A DNA stretch of 34,081 nucleotides from Clostridia bacterium (GCA_017429345.1 JAFRPB010000195.1:1-34081), one strand, 5' to 3'. Positions 8,641 to 18,182 are shown, numbered from the stretch's first letter. The notes: generated by a model not told the origin, from the letters alone. Numbers and translations: made by a program.

Positions 8641-9237
8641 ATGAAAACAAGAACCGAAAAGATCCTCTCGGTGCTGCTCTGCGCGGTCATGGCGTTCGGC
8701 GCGGTCCTGCCGGTCTTTGCCTCCGCACAGACCGGGGTGCAGCCCACCTGGCAGAACACCGTCGAGACCGTAACGCCCGTCGGCGACGGCCCCTATGTCA
8801 AGATCAAACTGACGCCGGAGGGGTACAAGATCGACGAATGCCGGCTCCCGCAGCAGTACGACGTCGTTTTTAAGGACGGCGCCACGACAAGCGTGCGGAT
8901 TTCAGACGAGCCCTCCCACTTCGCCCCCATGGCCGTCTATGAAAACTTCTTTGACGTGGAAACGCCGGAAGGAACGATCACGCTCTACGCGCGGGTCACG
9001 CTCTCTTCCGGTGATGCAAAAGAGACGGCTTTCTCCGTCGGACAGTATATCCTGCAGGGCTCTCTGGGCGACGACGGCGTCCCGGTCGCCGGTTCGAGCG
9101 TTTACGAGTTCCCGATCTTCGAGGAAACGTGCGAGAGCGAGATCGACGAGGGCAATTTAATCGTCAGGATCCTGTATTTCTTTTATTCCGGCTTTCTGAA
9201 GATCCAAAAATGGTTCGTCCTTCACTTCGGGAAGTAA
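8641..9237 (+). CDS. secreted protein of unknown function
   Basis: Protein of 198 residues with a Sec signal (MKTRTEKILSVLLCAVMAFG, cleavage near residue 28 after FAS). The mature part to about residue 165 looks all-beta, with alternating hydrophobic strands and acidic loops, and matches no family I know. The last 28 residues change character to an aromatic, basic segment (NLIVRILYFFYSGFLKIQKW) that could lie on the membrane or serve as a retention tail. It is followed after 33 bases by the clostripain-type gene on the same strand, so the two are probably one operon, and it could be a partner or substrate of that protease. That relation is inference only. Confidence 0.7.
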   Translation: MKTRTEKILSVLLCAVMAFGAVLPVFASAQTGVQPTWQNTVETVTPVGDGPYVKIKLTPEGYKIDECRLPQQYDVVFKDGATTSVRISDEPSHFAPMAVYENFFDVETPEGTITLYARVTLSSGDAKETAFSVGQYILQGSLGDDGVPVAGSSVYEFPIFEETCESEIDEGNLIVRILYFFYSGFLKIQKWFVLHFGK

Positions 9238-9270
9238 TCTGTTTTCGTCATATATAAAGGAGACGATCTT

Positions 9271-11739
9271 ATGCCAAACACACCGAATAACAGACCCGCG
9301 GGCCGGCAGCGCGTCGGCGGCGGCGCGGGACACAGCGTCGGAACCCACGGCCCCGGCATGGGCACAGGGCCCGTCGGCAAGAACGACGGCTACGCGCAGC
9401 GCCCCGGTCCCTCCGGCTCCCACGGCGGACAGCGCAATTCCGGCGGCGGGCAGCGCGCTTCCGGCGGCGGACGCGGCAAGCTGATACTGATCATTATCAT
9501 CGCGATCGTCGTGCTGGCAGGCGGCGGCACCGGACTTTCCGGACTGCTGGGCGGCGGTACCGATACGGACGTTACCCCCGTCGTCACGCAACAGCAGAGC
9601 AGCGGCATCGGCTCCGGCTCTTCCGGCAGCCTGCTCGCCGGTCTTTTAGGCAGCGCGAGCAGCTTTTCCGGCAACAGCTCCTACGATGCCGGCTGGACCG
9701 GGACCGACAACACCGGCAGGCTGAACACCTCCGTCGACAGTGCAGCCCGGGCAAAGCGTCTTGCGCTCAGGGGCGACGGCACGGATACAGTCACGGTGAT
9801 GGTGTATCTGTGCGGCACGGATCTTGAATCCAAAAGCGGCATGGCGACCAACGACCTCAAGGAGATGGCGTCCGCCTCGCTTTCGGATAAGGTGAACGTC
9901 ATCGTCTATACCGGCGGCTGCAAGAACTGGAAGCTCAGCGGCGTCTCGAACTCGAGCAATCAGATCTATCAGGTGCAGAAGAACGGCAAGCTCAAGCTCC
10001 TGGAAAAGAACCGCGGCAGCGCCGCCATGACAAAGCCCGACACGCTGACGGATTTCATCACCTATTGCAAACAGAATTTCCCCGCGGACCGCAACGAGCT
10101 GATCCTCTGGGATCACGGCGGCGGCACGGTCTCCGGCTTCGGTTATGATGAGCGCGTGAAAAACTCCGGCTCGATGACGCTGCCGGATATCGCGGGCGCG
10201 GTGAAAAAGGCGGGCGTGAGCTTCGATTTCATCGGCTTCGACGCGTGCCTGATGGGCACCCTCGAGACCGCGCTGGTGCTCGAGCCCTATGCGGACTATC
10301 TTCTCGCGAGCGAAGAGACGGAGCCCGGCATCGGCTGGTATTACACGAACTGGCTCACGACCTTGAGCAATAACACGGCGATCCCCACCACGGAGCTTGC
10401 GAAACAGATCATCGACGACTTCATTTCCGTCTGCGGACAGAAGTGCCCCGGCCAGAAAGCCACGCTTTCGCTGGTCGACCTTGCGGAGCTCTCCGCCACG
10501 GTGGGCGGGAAGCTTTCCGATTTCTCCGCCGCCACGGCGAAGCAGATCTCCGGCAGCGGCTATTCCGCCGTATCCAAAGCCCGCGGCGACACAAAGGAAT
10601 TCGGCGGCTCCAACAAGCTCGATCAGATCGACCTTGTGCATCTCGCGCTGAATCTCGACACCGCCGAGAGCCGCGCGCTTGCCGATACGCTGCTCTCCGC
10701 GGTCAAATACAACCGTACCTCCTCCGCCGTCAGCAACGCCTACGGCATTTCGGCGTATTTCCCCTACCGCTCCGCCGGCAAGGTGAACAAGGCCGTGCAG
10801 CAGCTGGACGCCATCGGCTTCGATAAAGAATACACCGACTGCGTGAAGAAATTCGCCTCTCTGGAGGTCACCGGTCAGGCGGCGGGCGGCGGCAGCACAA
10901 GCCCCTTCGGCTCCCTGTTCGGTTCGCTGACGGGGATGACGGGCTCCGCATCGTCCTCTTCCACGGGCAGCGTGACGGATCTTGTCGGCTCGCTCCTGGG
11001 CGGCGGCAGCACCTCCTCCGGCCTTGACCTCGCAGGCCTTCTGGGCGGCGCGGGGATCTTCGACCGCAGCATCCCGGAGAGCGAATACATCGACGTGGTG
11101 GAAAATAACAGGATCGACGACAGCGCGCTGGTCTGGACCTACGAGGGCGGCGAGCGCGTGCTCAAGCTCTCGGAGCAGCAGTGGGCGCTTGTCGCGGATC
11201 TGCAGCTGAACGTCTTCCTTGACGACGGCAGCGGCTACATCGACCTGGGACTTGACAATATCTTCAGCTGGACGGACGGCGGCGACCTTGTCGGCGAATA
11301 CGACGGCATGTGGGTCGCGCTGAATAATCAGCCCGTGGCGTATTATTATACGGACTGCACGGACGGGAACGGCGAAACGATCACGAACGGCCGCATCCCC
11401 GTGCTGCTGAACGGCGACCGCGCGGAGCTGCTGGTCCGCTTCGACAACAACGGCGGGCAGCTCGTGGGCGCGCGGCTCTTCTATGCGGACGGCGAGACGG
11501 ACACCGTCGCCAAGTCCCTCGCCGAGCTGCAGGAGGGCGACGTGATCCAGCCCATCTGCGACCGCTACGACTACAACGGCAATTACGAGGACACCTACAG
11601 GCTGGGCGGCGAGATCGTTTGCGACGGCGCCCTCGCCGTGACCGACGTGACGCTGGATCCCGCGGACGGCACGCCCGTGGCGGCCTACGTGCTGACCGAC
11701 CGCTTCTCGATGGAGCACTGGACCCCCGCCATCGGATAA
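9271..11739 (+). CDS. membrane-anchored clostripain-family (C11) peptidase
   Basis: Protein of 822 residues. The first 70 are Gly-, Arg-, Pro- and His-rich and probably disordered inside the cell; one membrane segment follows (about 70-88, LILIIIIAIVVLAGG). The protease domain spans about 170-530, opening with VTVMVYLCGTDLES, with the catalytic His282 in WDHGGG and Cys326 in FDACLMG, as in clostripain and gingipain-clan peptidases. A Ser/Gly-rich linker (about 535-600, with repeated LLGGGSTS-like words) leads to a C-terminal beta-rich domain (about 610-822) seen in other Clostridial homologues. These cysteine proteases cut after Arg or Lys and often self-activate. The ATG at 9271 has AAAGGAG eight bases upstream. 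A strong hairpin follows the gene. Whether it processes surface proteins nearby is not known. Confidence 0.9.
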   Translation: MPNTPNNRPAGRQRVGGGAGHSVGTHGPGMGTGPVGKNDGYAQRPGPSGSHGGQRNSGGGQRASGGGRGKLILIIIIAIVVLAGGGTGLSGLLGGGTDTDVTPVVTQQQSSGIGSGSSGSLLAGLLGSASSFSGNSSYDAGWTGTDNTGRLNTSVDSAARAKRLALRGDGTDTVTVMVYLCGTDLESKSGMATNDLKEMASASLSDKVNVIVYTGGCKNWKLSGVSNSSNQIYQVQKNGKLKLLEKNRGSAAMTKPDTLTDFITYCKQNFPADRNELILWDHGGGTVSGFGYDERVKNSGSMTLPDIAGAVKKAGVSFDFIGFDACLMGTLETALVLEPYADYLLASEETEPGIGWYYTNWLTTLSNNTAIPTTELAKQIIDDFISVCGQKCPGQKATLSLVDLAELSATVGGKLSDFSAATAKQISGSGYSAVSKARGDTKEFGGSNKLDQIDLVHLALNLDTAESRALADTLLSAVKYNRTSSAVSNAYGISAYFPYRSAGKVNKAVQQLDAIGFDKEYTDCVKKFASLEVTGQAAGGGSTSPFGSLFGSLTGMTGSASSSSTGSVTDLVGSLLGGGSTSSGLDLAGLLGGAGIFDRSIPESEYIDVVENNRIDDSALVWTYEGGERVLKLSEQQWALVADLQLNVFLDDGSGYIDLGLDNIFSWTDGGDLVGEYDGMWVALNNQPVAYYYTDCTDGNGETITNGRIPVLLNGDRAELLVRFDNNGGQLVGARLFYADGETDTVAKSLAELQEGDVIQPICDRYDYNGNYEDTYRLGGEIVCDGALAVTDVTLDPADGTPVAAYVLTDRFSMEHWTPAIG

Positions 11740-11764
11740 TACAGAACAAAACATAACGTAATAG

Positions 11765-11809
11765 AAGACCGGGATCTCCGAAGGTTTGCCGTTCGGAGAT
11801 CCCGGTCTT
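11765..11809. terminator. bidirectional terminator hairpin between convergent genes
   Basis: An 18-bp perfect stem, AAGACCGGGATCTCCGAA (11765-11782) with its complement (11792-11809), has a 9-base loop. It sits between the converging stops of the C11 peptidase (11739) and the MBOAT gene (11821). The T runs are short on both sides, but the stem is very stable and the position is right. Confidence 0.8.
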
Positions 11810-11820
11810 TCGCCGACAGA

Positions 11821-13296
11821 TCAGAAATTCCAATATAGAAACGTTGCGACGCCGGTAAGCGACATGATGCACCAGAACAGCGTCGCCGCAGTGAAGACGG
11901 ATTTTTTGACGTCCGGCTTGAATACCGCAATTCTTTCATTCGTATTTTTCATAAAAACGCCTGCCGTGAAAGCGAAAACGAACAGCGCGGCAGGCAGAAT
12001 GATATCCGACGCCGGGATGATTTTGCCGACGAACTCCCAACCGCCGGTGATCATCGGCTGAAGCAGCCTCGTCCCGGACATATGATTTGAAAAATCAAAG
12101 AACTGCCGGTAGAATTGCCACGCCTGCGTCAGCGAATCCGCCCGGAAGATCACCCACGCCAGATTGACGAACGCGAAGGTAAAAATCCACGAGACGGCGG
12201 ACACGGTCTTCGACTTGCGCTTTGAATAGATCCCGGTCGCGTTATCTATCATTCTCGTCAAGACAAGCGCGAGCCCGTGGAGAAGTCCCCAGACGATAAA
12301 GGTCCAGTTCGCGCCGTGCCAGATACCGCTGACGAGGAAAACGATCATGATATTGACATAGGTGCGCGCCGCGCCCCTGCGGTTTCCCCCGAGCGGGATG
12401 TAAACATATTTCGTGAAAAACCGCGTCAGGGTGATATGCCAGCGCTTCCAGAAATCGCTGATATTGACCGCCTTATAGGGGGAATTGAAGTTCATCGTTA
12501 TGTCGATATTCATCATCTTGCCGATCCCCGTCGCCATGTCGCAATAGCCGGAGAAGTCGAAATAGATCTGAAAGGTATACGCCAGCATCACCATAAAAGC
12601 GTTGATCGGACCGAGGACCGAAATCTTGCCGAAACCGGTATTGACCAGCAGCCCAAAGGTATCGGCGACGATCACTTTTTTCCCCATGCCGAGGGCGAAC
12701 GCGTAAAGCCCCGCCGAAAAGCTTTCGGGGTTGAATTTCTTCTTTCCGACGTCCGCGAACTGCGGAACCATTTCGTCGTGGGTAACGATCGGGCCGGCGA
12801 TCAGCTGCGGGAAATAGGTGACGAACAGCGCGTAATCGAAGAAGCGGTACGCAACGATCTTTTCGTCGCGCCTGTAGCTGTCGATCACGTAGGAGAGCTG
12901 CTGAAAGGTGAAAAAGCTGATCCCGAGAGGAAGCAATATGTGAAGAAGCGGCCAGTCGGTCTTGAAAACCGCGTTGACGTTCTCAACAAAGAAGTCGTAA
13001 TACTTAAAGAAGAACAGGCTCCCGATATTCAGCGCCAGAGCCGCGGCGAAAATAAGCTTCCTTGCGCCTCCGCCCGTCCGTTCGTTCAGCATGATCCTGC
13101 TGAACGTATAGTTCAGCGCGACGGACAGAACGATGATCGGAAGATACCGCCAGTTGAAATATCCGTAAAAGAACAAAGACGCCAAAATCAGAAAGATCTT
13201 CGCCGCCGTAAACCTGCCGAAATGATTGAAGCCGAAATACCCGATCAGGACGATCGGGAAAAAGAACAGTACGAATACATATGAATTAAAAAGCAC
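11821..13296 (-). CDS. MBOAT O-acyltransferase (AlgI/DltB-like)
   Basis: Polytopic membrane enzyme of 491 residues that moves an acyl group across or at the membrane onto an extracellular glycan or polymer. It has about 11 hydrophobic segments. Hallmarks are FSGYCDMATGIGKM (248-261), FWKRWHITLTRFF (282-294), PLGGNRRG (301-308) and the active-site motif SGIWHGANWTFIVWGLLHG with His327, as in AlgI, PatA and DltB. The start is GTG with GGGAGG eight bases upstream. It follows the SGNH-like partner gene by 42 bases, the usual arrangement of two-component acylation systems, where the MBOAT passes the acyl group to the partner. The acceptor polymer is unknown. Confidence 0.9.
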   Translation of the reverse strand: MLFNSYVFVLFFFPIVLIGYFGFNHFGRFTAAKIFLILASLFFYGYFNWRYLPIIVLSVALNYTFSRIMLNERTGGGARKLIFAAALALNIGSLFFFKYYDFFVENVNAVFKTDWPLLHILLPLGISFFTFQQLSYVIDSYRRDEKIVAYRFFDYALFVTYFPQLIAGPIVTHDEMVPQFADVGKKKFNPESFSAGLYAFALGMGKKVIVADTFGLLVNTGFGKISVLGPINAFMVMLAYTFQIYFDFSGYCDMATGIGKMMNIDITMNFNSPYKAVNISDFWKRWHITLTRFFTKYVYIPLGGNRRGAARTYVNIMIVFLVSGIWHGANWTFIVWGLLHGLALVLTRMIDNATGIYSKRKSKTVSAVSWIFTFAFVNLAWVIFRADSLTQAWQFYRQFFDFSNHMSGTRLLQPMITGGWEFVGKIIPASDIILPAALFVFAFTAGVFMKNTNERIAVFKPDVKKSVFTAATLFWCIMSLTGVATFLYWNF

Positions 13297-13338
13297 GACC
13301 GCGCCTCCCTCTGCGTTGATCCGCGCCGCCTGAAAGTA

Positions 13339-14376
13339 TTACCCGATCAAAGACGCGTAGCCGTAGCCGGCGGTATACGAAAACAGTTCGTCGATCTTCT
13401 CCCGGTACGTTTCGGGCGACAGCAGCCCTTCGTCCCCGCGCATACGAAGGACCATCCGTTCGCAGATCTCGGGGGAGCAGTGCGCCTCGTCCACATAATT
13501 GTCAAGATCGCTGATGACGCCGAGCATTTCCTCATCCGACCAGAGATACACTCTGACGTTCGGATGCCGCAGGAGTTTTTCACAGATCAGATGAGACACG
13601 GCGTACCAGCAGTCTGTGTTTTTTTCTTCCCGAACCTTATACCAATACAAAACGCTGACCGGCGTAAAGAAGAAACGGAATTCGGTATCCGGCATCATGT
13701 CAATATAATGCAGAAGTATGTCAAGATTCCCTGTCGCGCGGCTGACCGCATCCTCCACCGACGGCGCTTCCTCGACGGCGTCGATCGAATCGCGTGTGCT
13801 GAGCACGGCTTCTTTTCCTCTTGCCTGCAGCAAAAAGAGCGTATCCGTATCAGGAACGGTCCCCTCGATATTCTGCCGGATCGAATCGATCGCGATGGAT
13901 AACGTCCCGAAATTATAGAAATAGCCGGTATCGTTGAATAAATTGTTGTCATACAGATACTCGGGCAGCGTGTAAGGATCTTCGGGGGCGCCCAATAAAA
14001 GCGAGAACGGGTCAATATTGGAAAAAACGTATTTCGGCTCCTCCGCTCTGCGATTCAGAACGTCCAGCAGCAGCCCCCAATCCTTCACCGTGGAGCCGAG
14101 AATGGCGAGCTTCACCGTCTTTCCGCCGAAAGCAGCGTCAAAATCGGACGCTTTGAAATTCTCGCAGAACGAATTGCCGATGATCACGTTGTCAAATTCA
14201 AAGTTTTTCGCGACGCCGGCGTATTGATACCGCTCGTCGGTCAGCACCGGCTGCATGCCGAACCACGGCGTATGATACTGAAACAGAGGATCCACCGTGA
14301 TCTGCAGACCCGCGACGGACAGCAGCCCCGCCAGCAGCACGGACAGCGCCGATATAATAAACTTTTTACCGTTCAT
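13339..14376 (-). CDS. SGNH/DltD-like partner of the MBOAT acyltransferase
   Basis: Protein of 345 residues with an N-terminal membrane anchor or uncleaved signal (KFIISALSVLLAGLLSVAGL) and the rest outside the cell. The motif NVIIGNSFCENF (64-74) corresponds to the GSSMTENF-type nucleophile block of MBOAT partner proteins, with Ser69 the candidate nucleophile; the usual GxS is here GNS. The following FGGKTVKLAILGSTVKDW is also typical. Near the C-terminus DNYVDEAHCSPEICERM contains the Asp-x-x-His-type end of an SGNH triad (DEAHC). It precedes the MBOAT gene and should form a pair with it for surface glycan acylation. RBS GGAGAG is six bases upstream. The family is well supported by context; the polymer modified is not known. 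Confidence 0.82.
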   Translation of the reverse strand: MNGKKFIISALSVLLAGLLSVAGLQITVDPLFQYHTPWFGMQPVLTDERYQYAGVAKNFEFDNVIIGNSFCENFKASDFDAAFGGKTVKLAILGSTVKDWGLLLDVLNRRAEEPKYVFSNIDPFSLLLGAPEDPYTLPEYLYDNNLFNDTGYFYNFGTLSIAIDSIRQNIEGTVPDTDTLFLLQARGKEAVLSTRDSIDAVEEAPSVEDAVSRATGNLDILLHYIDMMPDTEFRFFFTPVSVLYWYKVREEKNTDCWYAVSHLICEKLLRHPNVRVYLWSDEEMLGVISDLDNYVDEAHCSPEICERMVLRMRGDEGLLSPETYREKIDELFSYTAGYGYASLIG

Positions 14377-14504
14377 GGTTCTCTCCGATACGATCTGAAC
14401 ATTTGTGCGAAGGGGTTAATGAATAATACATCGCCGCGCGATCATGATATAAACTCCTGCCCTTCAGAGAGGATCCGATCGCCCGCAGGGTTCCGGGACT
14501 TTTC

Positions 14505-16166
14505 TTATTTAAAAATCAGATCCTCGTTCCCGGAGGTCGTGAAAAATCTTGTGAAGTTGGCCCTTGTGAGCTTACAGCCGTTGGCGGTCACGTTGTCGAA
14601 GGTCACTTCGATCCCGTTGCCGTTGACGGGAGGCTGCTCCAGCTTTCCGTCGAGCCAGCCGAAGGGCAGGATCTGTTTGAAGAGACGGAAGAACCACAGG
14701 CGGATCTTATCGCCGTCAGAGGGCTTTATTACGGAAGCGAGCCTGCCTTTGACGTCCGCGGTGTAGTTTACGTTGCGGAAGACGACGCCCTTGATCTTGC
14801 AGTTCTGCAGCTCCTTATTCGTTACCATTACGAAGATCGCCCTTCCGGTATCACGGTAGATCTCGATATTCTCAAACAGAACGTCGGAGATATCGGCGCC
14901 GCCGTATTCCACCGAGACCGCCAGCGAGCACACGCGGTCGTTATCCCACGTGGCGTTGCGGTAGAGCACCGCGCAATCTGCGAAAACGACGTCCTCCATC
15001 GGGCTGTATACCTCGCCGGTAATGCCGAAGGCGCGGCACTTGTCGCTCCAGCCGACGCAGTTCTCAAAACGGATGTGCTTCAGGGCGTACTCGGTATTGG
15101 TCGTTTTCGCGCTGAAGGAGTCGTCGCCGCTGCGGGCGAAGCAGTCGCTGACCGTCACGTTCTCGCAGCCGCAGATATTGAGCGCGTCGCTGTTGGTGCG
15201 GTAGCCGAACACGGCGATATCGCGCACGGTAAGACCCTTATCGGCGTAAGCGACGAAGTTCCAGCCCGCAGGGTTCAGGCAGAGCAGGCCTTCAACGGAG
15301 CAGTCGACGCAGTGGGTGATGTTGATATACGAGATCTCGTTCCGGTCCAGCCGGTTGAAATCGAGGATGCCGAAGCCGTCGATCACCGCGCCGGTCTTAT
15401 TGTAAAAATCCAGGAACGCGGGCCTTGAAGAAACGTCGCCCTCTTTGCGGACATCGAAAAGGTGCGTGGCGCAGATATACGCCCCGCGGCGGAAATACAG
15501 CGCGTCGCAGCCGGAAACGTCGATGCAGTCAAGGTCGTATCTACCCGCGGGGAAAACTTTCACCCGGTCTTCCCCGTAGCGTTCACGGTAAGAAGCGATC
15601 TCCGCCTCCTCGTCCGGGCAGTCCCGCACGAAAACGGTGACCGCGTCAAGAAGGCAGTCGTCGTTGATCAGGCACGTGTAAACGCCGGTTTTGTCCGCGG
15701 TAAAGCGCACCGTGCTGCCGCGGACCTCAGCCGCCACGCCGAGGGTCGTCGGCAGAACGACTGCGTTTTTTACGTTTTCGCCCCGGTCAAGCTCAAGCTC
15801 GATCCCGTCGGCGAAGTCGCTCACGAACAGGTAAACGAAGGAGCTGAGAACGCCTCTGTCCGGAACGCCGTCGTAACACATGGCGGCGTACACCGGGACA
15901 GCGGTCCCCGAAGCGCGGCAGGTCCAGTATGGCGAAACGTAAAGCCCAGTCTCCTCATACCCGCGGTTGGAGAGCAGGTCGTCGCCGCCGGACGCCCGGT
16001 CGAGGATCGCGTCCTCAAACGGGCTGACCGCTTCCTGCGGGCAGGTGAGATACTCAAACTCCGGGGCAGACGCCGCGCCCGCGACGGGAAACGCCCCGCA
16101 GAGCAGGACCGCCGCGACGAGCAGGGCGATCAGACGATGAAACAGTTTTTCGGTTCCGTTTTTCAT
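14505..16166 (-). CDS. secreted beta-helix glycosidase, GH28/GH49-like
   Basis: Exported protein of 553 residues (signal KLFHRLIALLVAAVLLCGAF, cleavage near AGA). Residues about 35-200 look like an Ig-like beta-sandwich; from about 203 (VFPAGRYDLDCIDV) the sequence becomes a right-handed parallel beta-helix of repeated short strands. TNSDALNI (324-331) and SGDDSF (346-351) give Asp327, Asp348 and Asp349, the positions of catalytic Asp residues in polygalacturonase-fold enzymes. The GHG and RIK motifs of true GH28 pectinases are not seen. A beta-sandwich plus beta-helix layout is that of GH49 dextranases, which would fit the GH66 gene 18 bases upstream, but this is inference. A Phe/Trp-rich insertion, RLWFFRLFKQILPFGW (about 493-508), interrupts the late coils. 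RBS AGGAAGG. Confidence 0.78.
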   Translation of the reverse strand: MKNGTEKLFHRLIALLVAAVLLCGAFPVAGAASAPEFEYLTCPQEAVSPFEDAILDRASGGDDLLSNRGYEETGLYVSPYWTCRASGTAVPVYAAMCYDGVPDRGVLSSFVYLFVSDFADGIELELDRGENVKNAVVLPTTLGVAAEVRGSTVRFTADKTGVYTCLINDDCLLDAVTVFVRDCPDEEAEIASYRERYGEDRVKVFPAGRYDLDCIDVSGCDALYFRRGAYICATHLFDVRKEGDVSSRPAFLDFYNKTGAVIDGFGILDFNRLDRNEISYINITHCVDCSVEGLLCLNPAGWNFVAYADKGLTVRDIAVFGYRTNSDALNICGCENVTVSDCFARSGDDSFSAKTTNTEYALKHIRFENCVGWSDKCRAFGITGEVYSPMEDVVFADCAVLYRNATWDNDRVCSLAVSVEYGGADISDVLFENIEIYRDTGRAIFVMVTNKELQNCKIKGVVFRNVNYTADVKGRLASVIKPSDGDKIRLWFFRLFKQILPFGWLDGKLEQPPVNGNGIEVTFDNVTANGCKLTRANFTRFFTTSGNEDLIFK

Positions 16167-16184
16167 GATGATCCCTTCCTTAGC

Positions 16185-18146
16185 TTATTTTGAAATATAT
16201 ACAAGATCCCAGATCTCCAGCTCCGGCAGAACGAAGGTGATATATTTTCCCCCGACGTCCGTACCGGCAAGGAACGGAATCTCCTCCATTACGCCGGCAT
16301 CCCCGTCGGGCGAGGCAAGATACACGCGGTTCGGCTTCTGCGAAACGTACTGCTTCACGCACAGGCCCGTTTGCTTTTCCGGCATGACCTGCGCGCCGTC
16401 CGCGTCCGCCCATCGAAGGTCTGTGACGCCTTTCAGATTAATGAAGTTCAAAAGCATTTCTCCGTCTGCGTTTTCGCGGTTGACGCACCAGACGGAATTC
16501 CGCTTTGGATCAAAGCTGACGCGCTTCAGACCGACCCGCGTCTGTTTCCGCGAGAGGGTAAACGCGTTGTCGCGCAGCAGGTTTTCATAGGCGACGAAGA
16601 AGGAATAATACCGCTGCAGGGCGCTGTTCAGATCGTCTCCGACCGCAAGCGTTCCGCCGGGATAATACTCGCTTTTGAGCATCCCGGTGTCGCCGAGCTC
16701 CAGATGCGCCGCGCCGGACGCCATCAGCACCGCGTCCGTCAGCAGGATCCCGGGCAGGTTGAACGCCCCGTTCGGGTTGTCGCGGTCCATATACGCCGCG
16801 ATCACGACGCCTTTTTCCGCGCCGCCCATCTGACTTTTCAGCCGGAAGACGTTATCCCGCAGATCCCCGTAGCTTTCCCCGTCGTGGGGCCAGAACTCCT
16901 CATAGCAGATATCGTAATCGGTCCCCGCGAGCATTTCCGGCATGCCGTAGCCGGAAACGGGATTAAAAATGACTCTTGTGCCGAGCTCGCCGCGCAGGCG
17001 GTTCAGCAGCGGCGCGTAAGAAGCGGCAAGATCGACCTCGTTCCCCTGCGCGTCAAACACCGTCCCGCGCGAGCCGAGGGAATCCGCCTGTAAACCGTCA
17101 TAGCCGAACGCGTCCAGCGCGTCTTTAGTGACTTTCAGATAATGATCCTGCCAGTCTTTATTTGCAGGGTCGAACAGATAGATGCGCTGTGTTTCCCACG
17201 CGTCGGGCAGCTCGCCGTGGTAATCCTGCTGCGCGCCGTCTTTATCTTTATAAAGCCCCCACGAAGCGTCGATCCCGCGGTCGGCGTAATCCTGATACGC
17301 GCCGAACAGCAGATTATAAAGATAGGAATTCATCCCGCGCGCGTGCCCCCGGTCGATGAGCCCTTTGACGGTATCAAAGGAGGCGGTCTGCCGCGCCAGC
17401 GTCTGCCACGTCGCGGCGGGAGCTTCGACCGTTCCCGCCAGCGGCTGATCGTGGCGGTCCAGCGCGTCGTAGAAGAACAGCCCGGTGATATGAAAGCGGT
17501 TCAGCCGACCGACCGTCGCGTCCAGCTCCGCGTCCGTCTGCGCAGTGTAGTTCGTCAGATACCCGTATCGCGGATATCGGGACCAGTCGGAGGCGACCTC
17601 TGCCGCGGTCATCGCGGTATCCGCCGTTTCTTCGCCCTCTTCGGCGCTAATCTCGACGGCGTACGCGGTGAAATCCGTTTCCGGGAGCTTCAGCGCAAAG
17701 GTCTGCCGCGAAGCCTGCCCCGCCCGCAGCGTGACCGTCCGACTGTCCTCGCACACCGTCTCCGCCAGATGCGTCGCCCTGACCGTCAGTTCGATCTGTA
17801 CATCCCTATCCGACAGAAGCGTAACGGTCAGGAGCGGTTTTTCGCCCGGCAGATAGCGGGCTTTGTCCGTATATACATCGGCGATCATATGACCTGCCTC
17901 GCTTTCGTCCTCCGGTTTTTCCGTTTTGAAGCGCATCATCGTGCAAAGCATTTTCAGCGCCGTGAGAAGACGCGTTATGAGGCTTTTAAGAAAACCGACG
18001 GGGTCTTCCTCCTCTGCCGCCGTCGGCGGCACGGCTTCGCATTCGACAACGGTCAGCTCCGCATCCGCAGCGACAGACCGCAGCGCGGGCGCCTGCGACA
18101 GACAGAGCAGAACGGCCGCAAGGAGTATGGAAACGATCCTCTTCAT
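16185..18146 (-). CDS. GH66-family secreted dextranase-like glycosidase
   Basis: Exported protein of 653 residues (signal MKRIVSILLAAVLLCLSQAP, cleavage near residue 27). After an acidic linker and an unusual hydrophobic-basic helix (about 50-73, FLKSLITRLLTALKMLC) comes an Ig-like domain (about 85-170), then the TIM barrel. The barrel motif GYDGLQADSLGSRG places Asp355 at the GH66 nucleophile position, and YEEFWPHDGES places Glu417 at the acid/base position; VIFNPVSGYG lies between them as in the family. GH66 enzymes cut alpha-1,6-glucans (dextran) or make cyclic isomaltooligosaccharides. It is cotranscribed with the beta-helix gene and divergent from the URO-D-like gene. Its promoter has an operator-like element also found before the gene at 27660. 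Confidence 0.88.
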   Translation of the reverse strand: MKRIVSILLAAVLLCLSQAPALRSVAADAELTVVECEAVPPTAAEEEDPVGFLKSLITRLLTALKMLCTMMRFKTEKPEDESEAGHMIADVYTDKARYLPGEKPLLTVTLLSDRDVQIELTVRATHLAETVCEDSRTVTLRAGQASRQTFALKLPETDFTAYAVEISAEEGEETADTAMTAAEVASDWSRYPRYGYLTNYTAQTDAELDATVGRLNRFHITGLFFYDALDRHDQPLAGTVEAPAATWQTLARQTASFDTVKGLIDRGHARGMNSYLYNLLFGAYQDYADRGIDASWGLYKDKDGAQQDYHGELPDAWETQRIYLFDPANKDWQDHYLKVTKDALDAFGYDGLQADSLGSRGTVFDAQGNEVDLAASYAPLLNRLRGELGTRVIFNPVSGYGMPEMLAGTDYDICYEEFWPHDGESYGDLRDNVFRLKSQMGGAEKGVVIAAYMDRDNPNGAFNLPGILLTDAVLMASGAAHLELGDTGMLKSEYYPGGTLAVGDDLNSALQRYYSFFVAYENLLRDNAFTLSRKQTRVGLKRVSFDPKRNSVWCVNRENADGEMLLNFINLKGVTDLRWADADGAQVMPEKQTGLCVKQYVSQKPNRVYLASPDGDAGVMEEIPFLAGTDVGGKYITFVLPELEIWDLVYISK

Positions 18147-18182
18147 CTGCGCGCCTCCTTATTTTTTTTTTCTTCAAATTAC

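Noticed and set aside
9646-11754. 702-residue minus-strand open frame
   Set aside because: It is antisense to the C11 peptidase, which has catalytic motifs, a membrane segment and an RBS.
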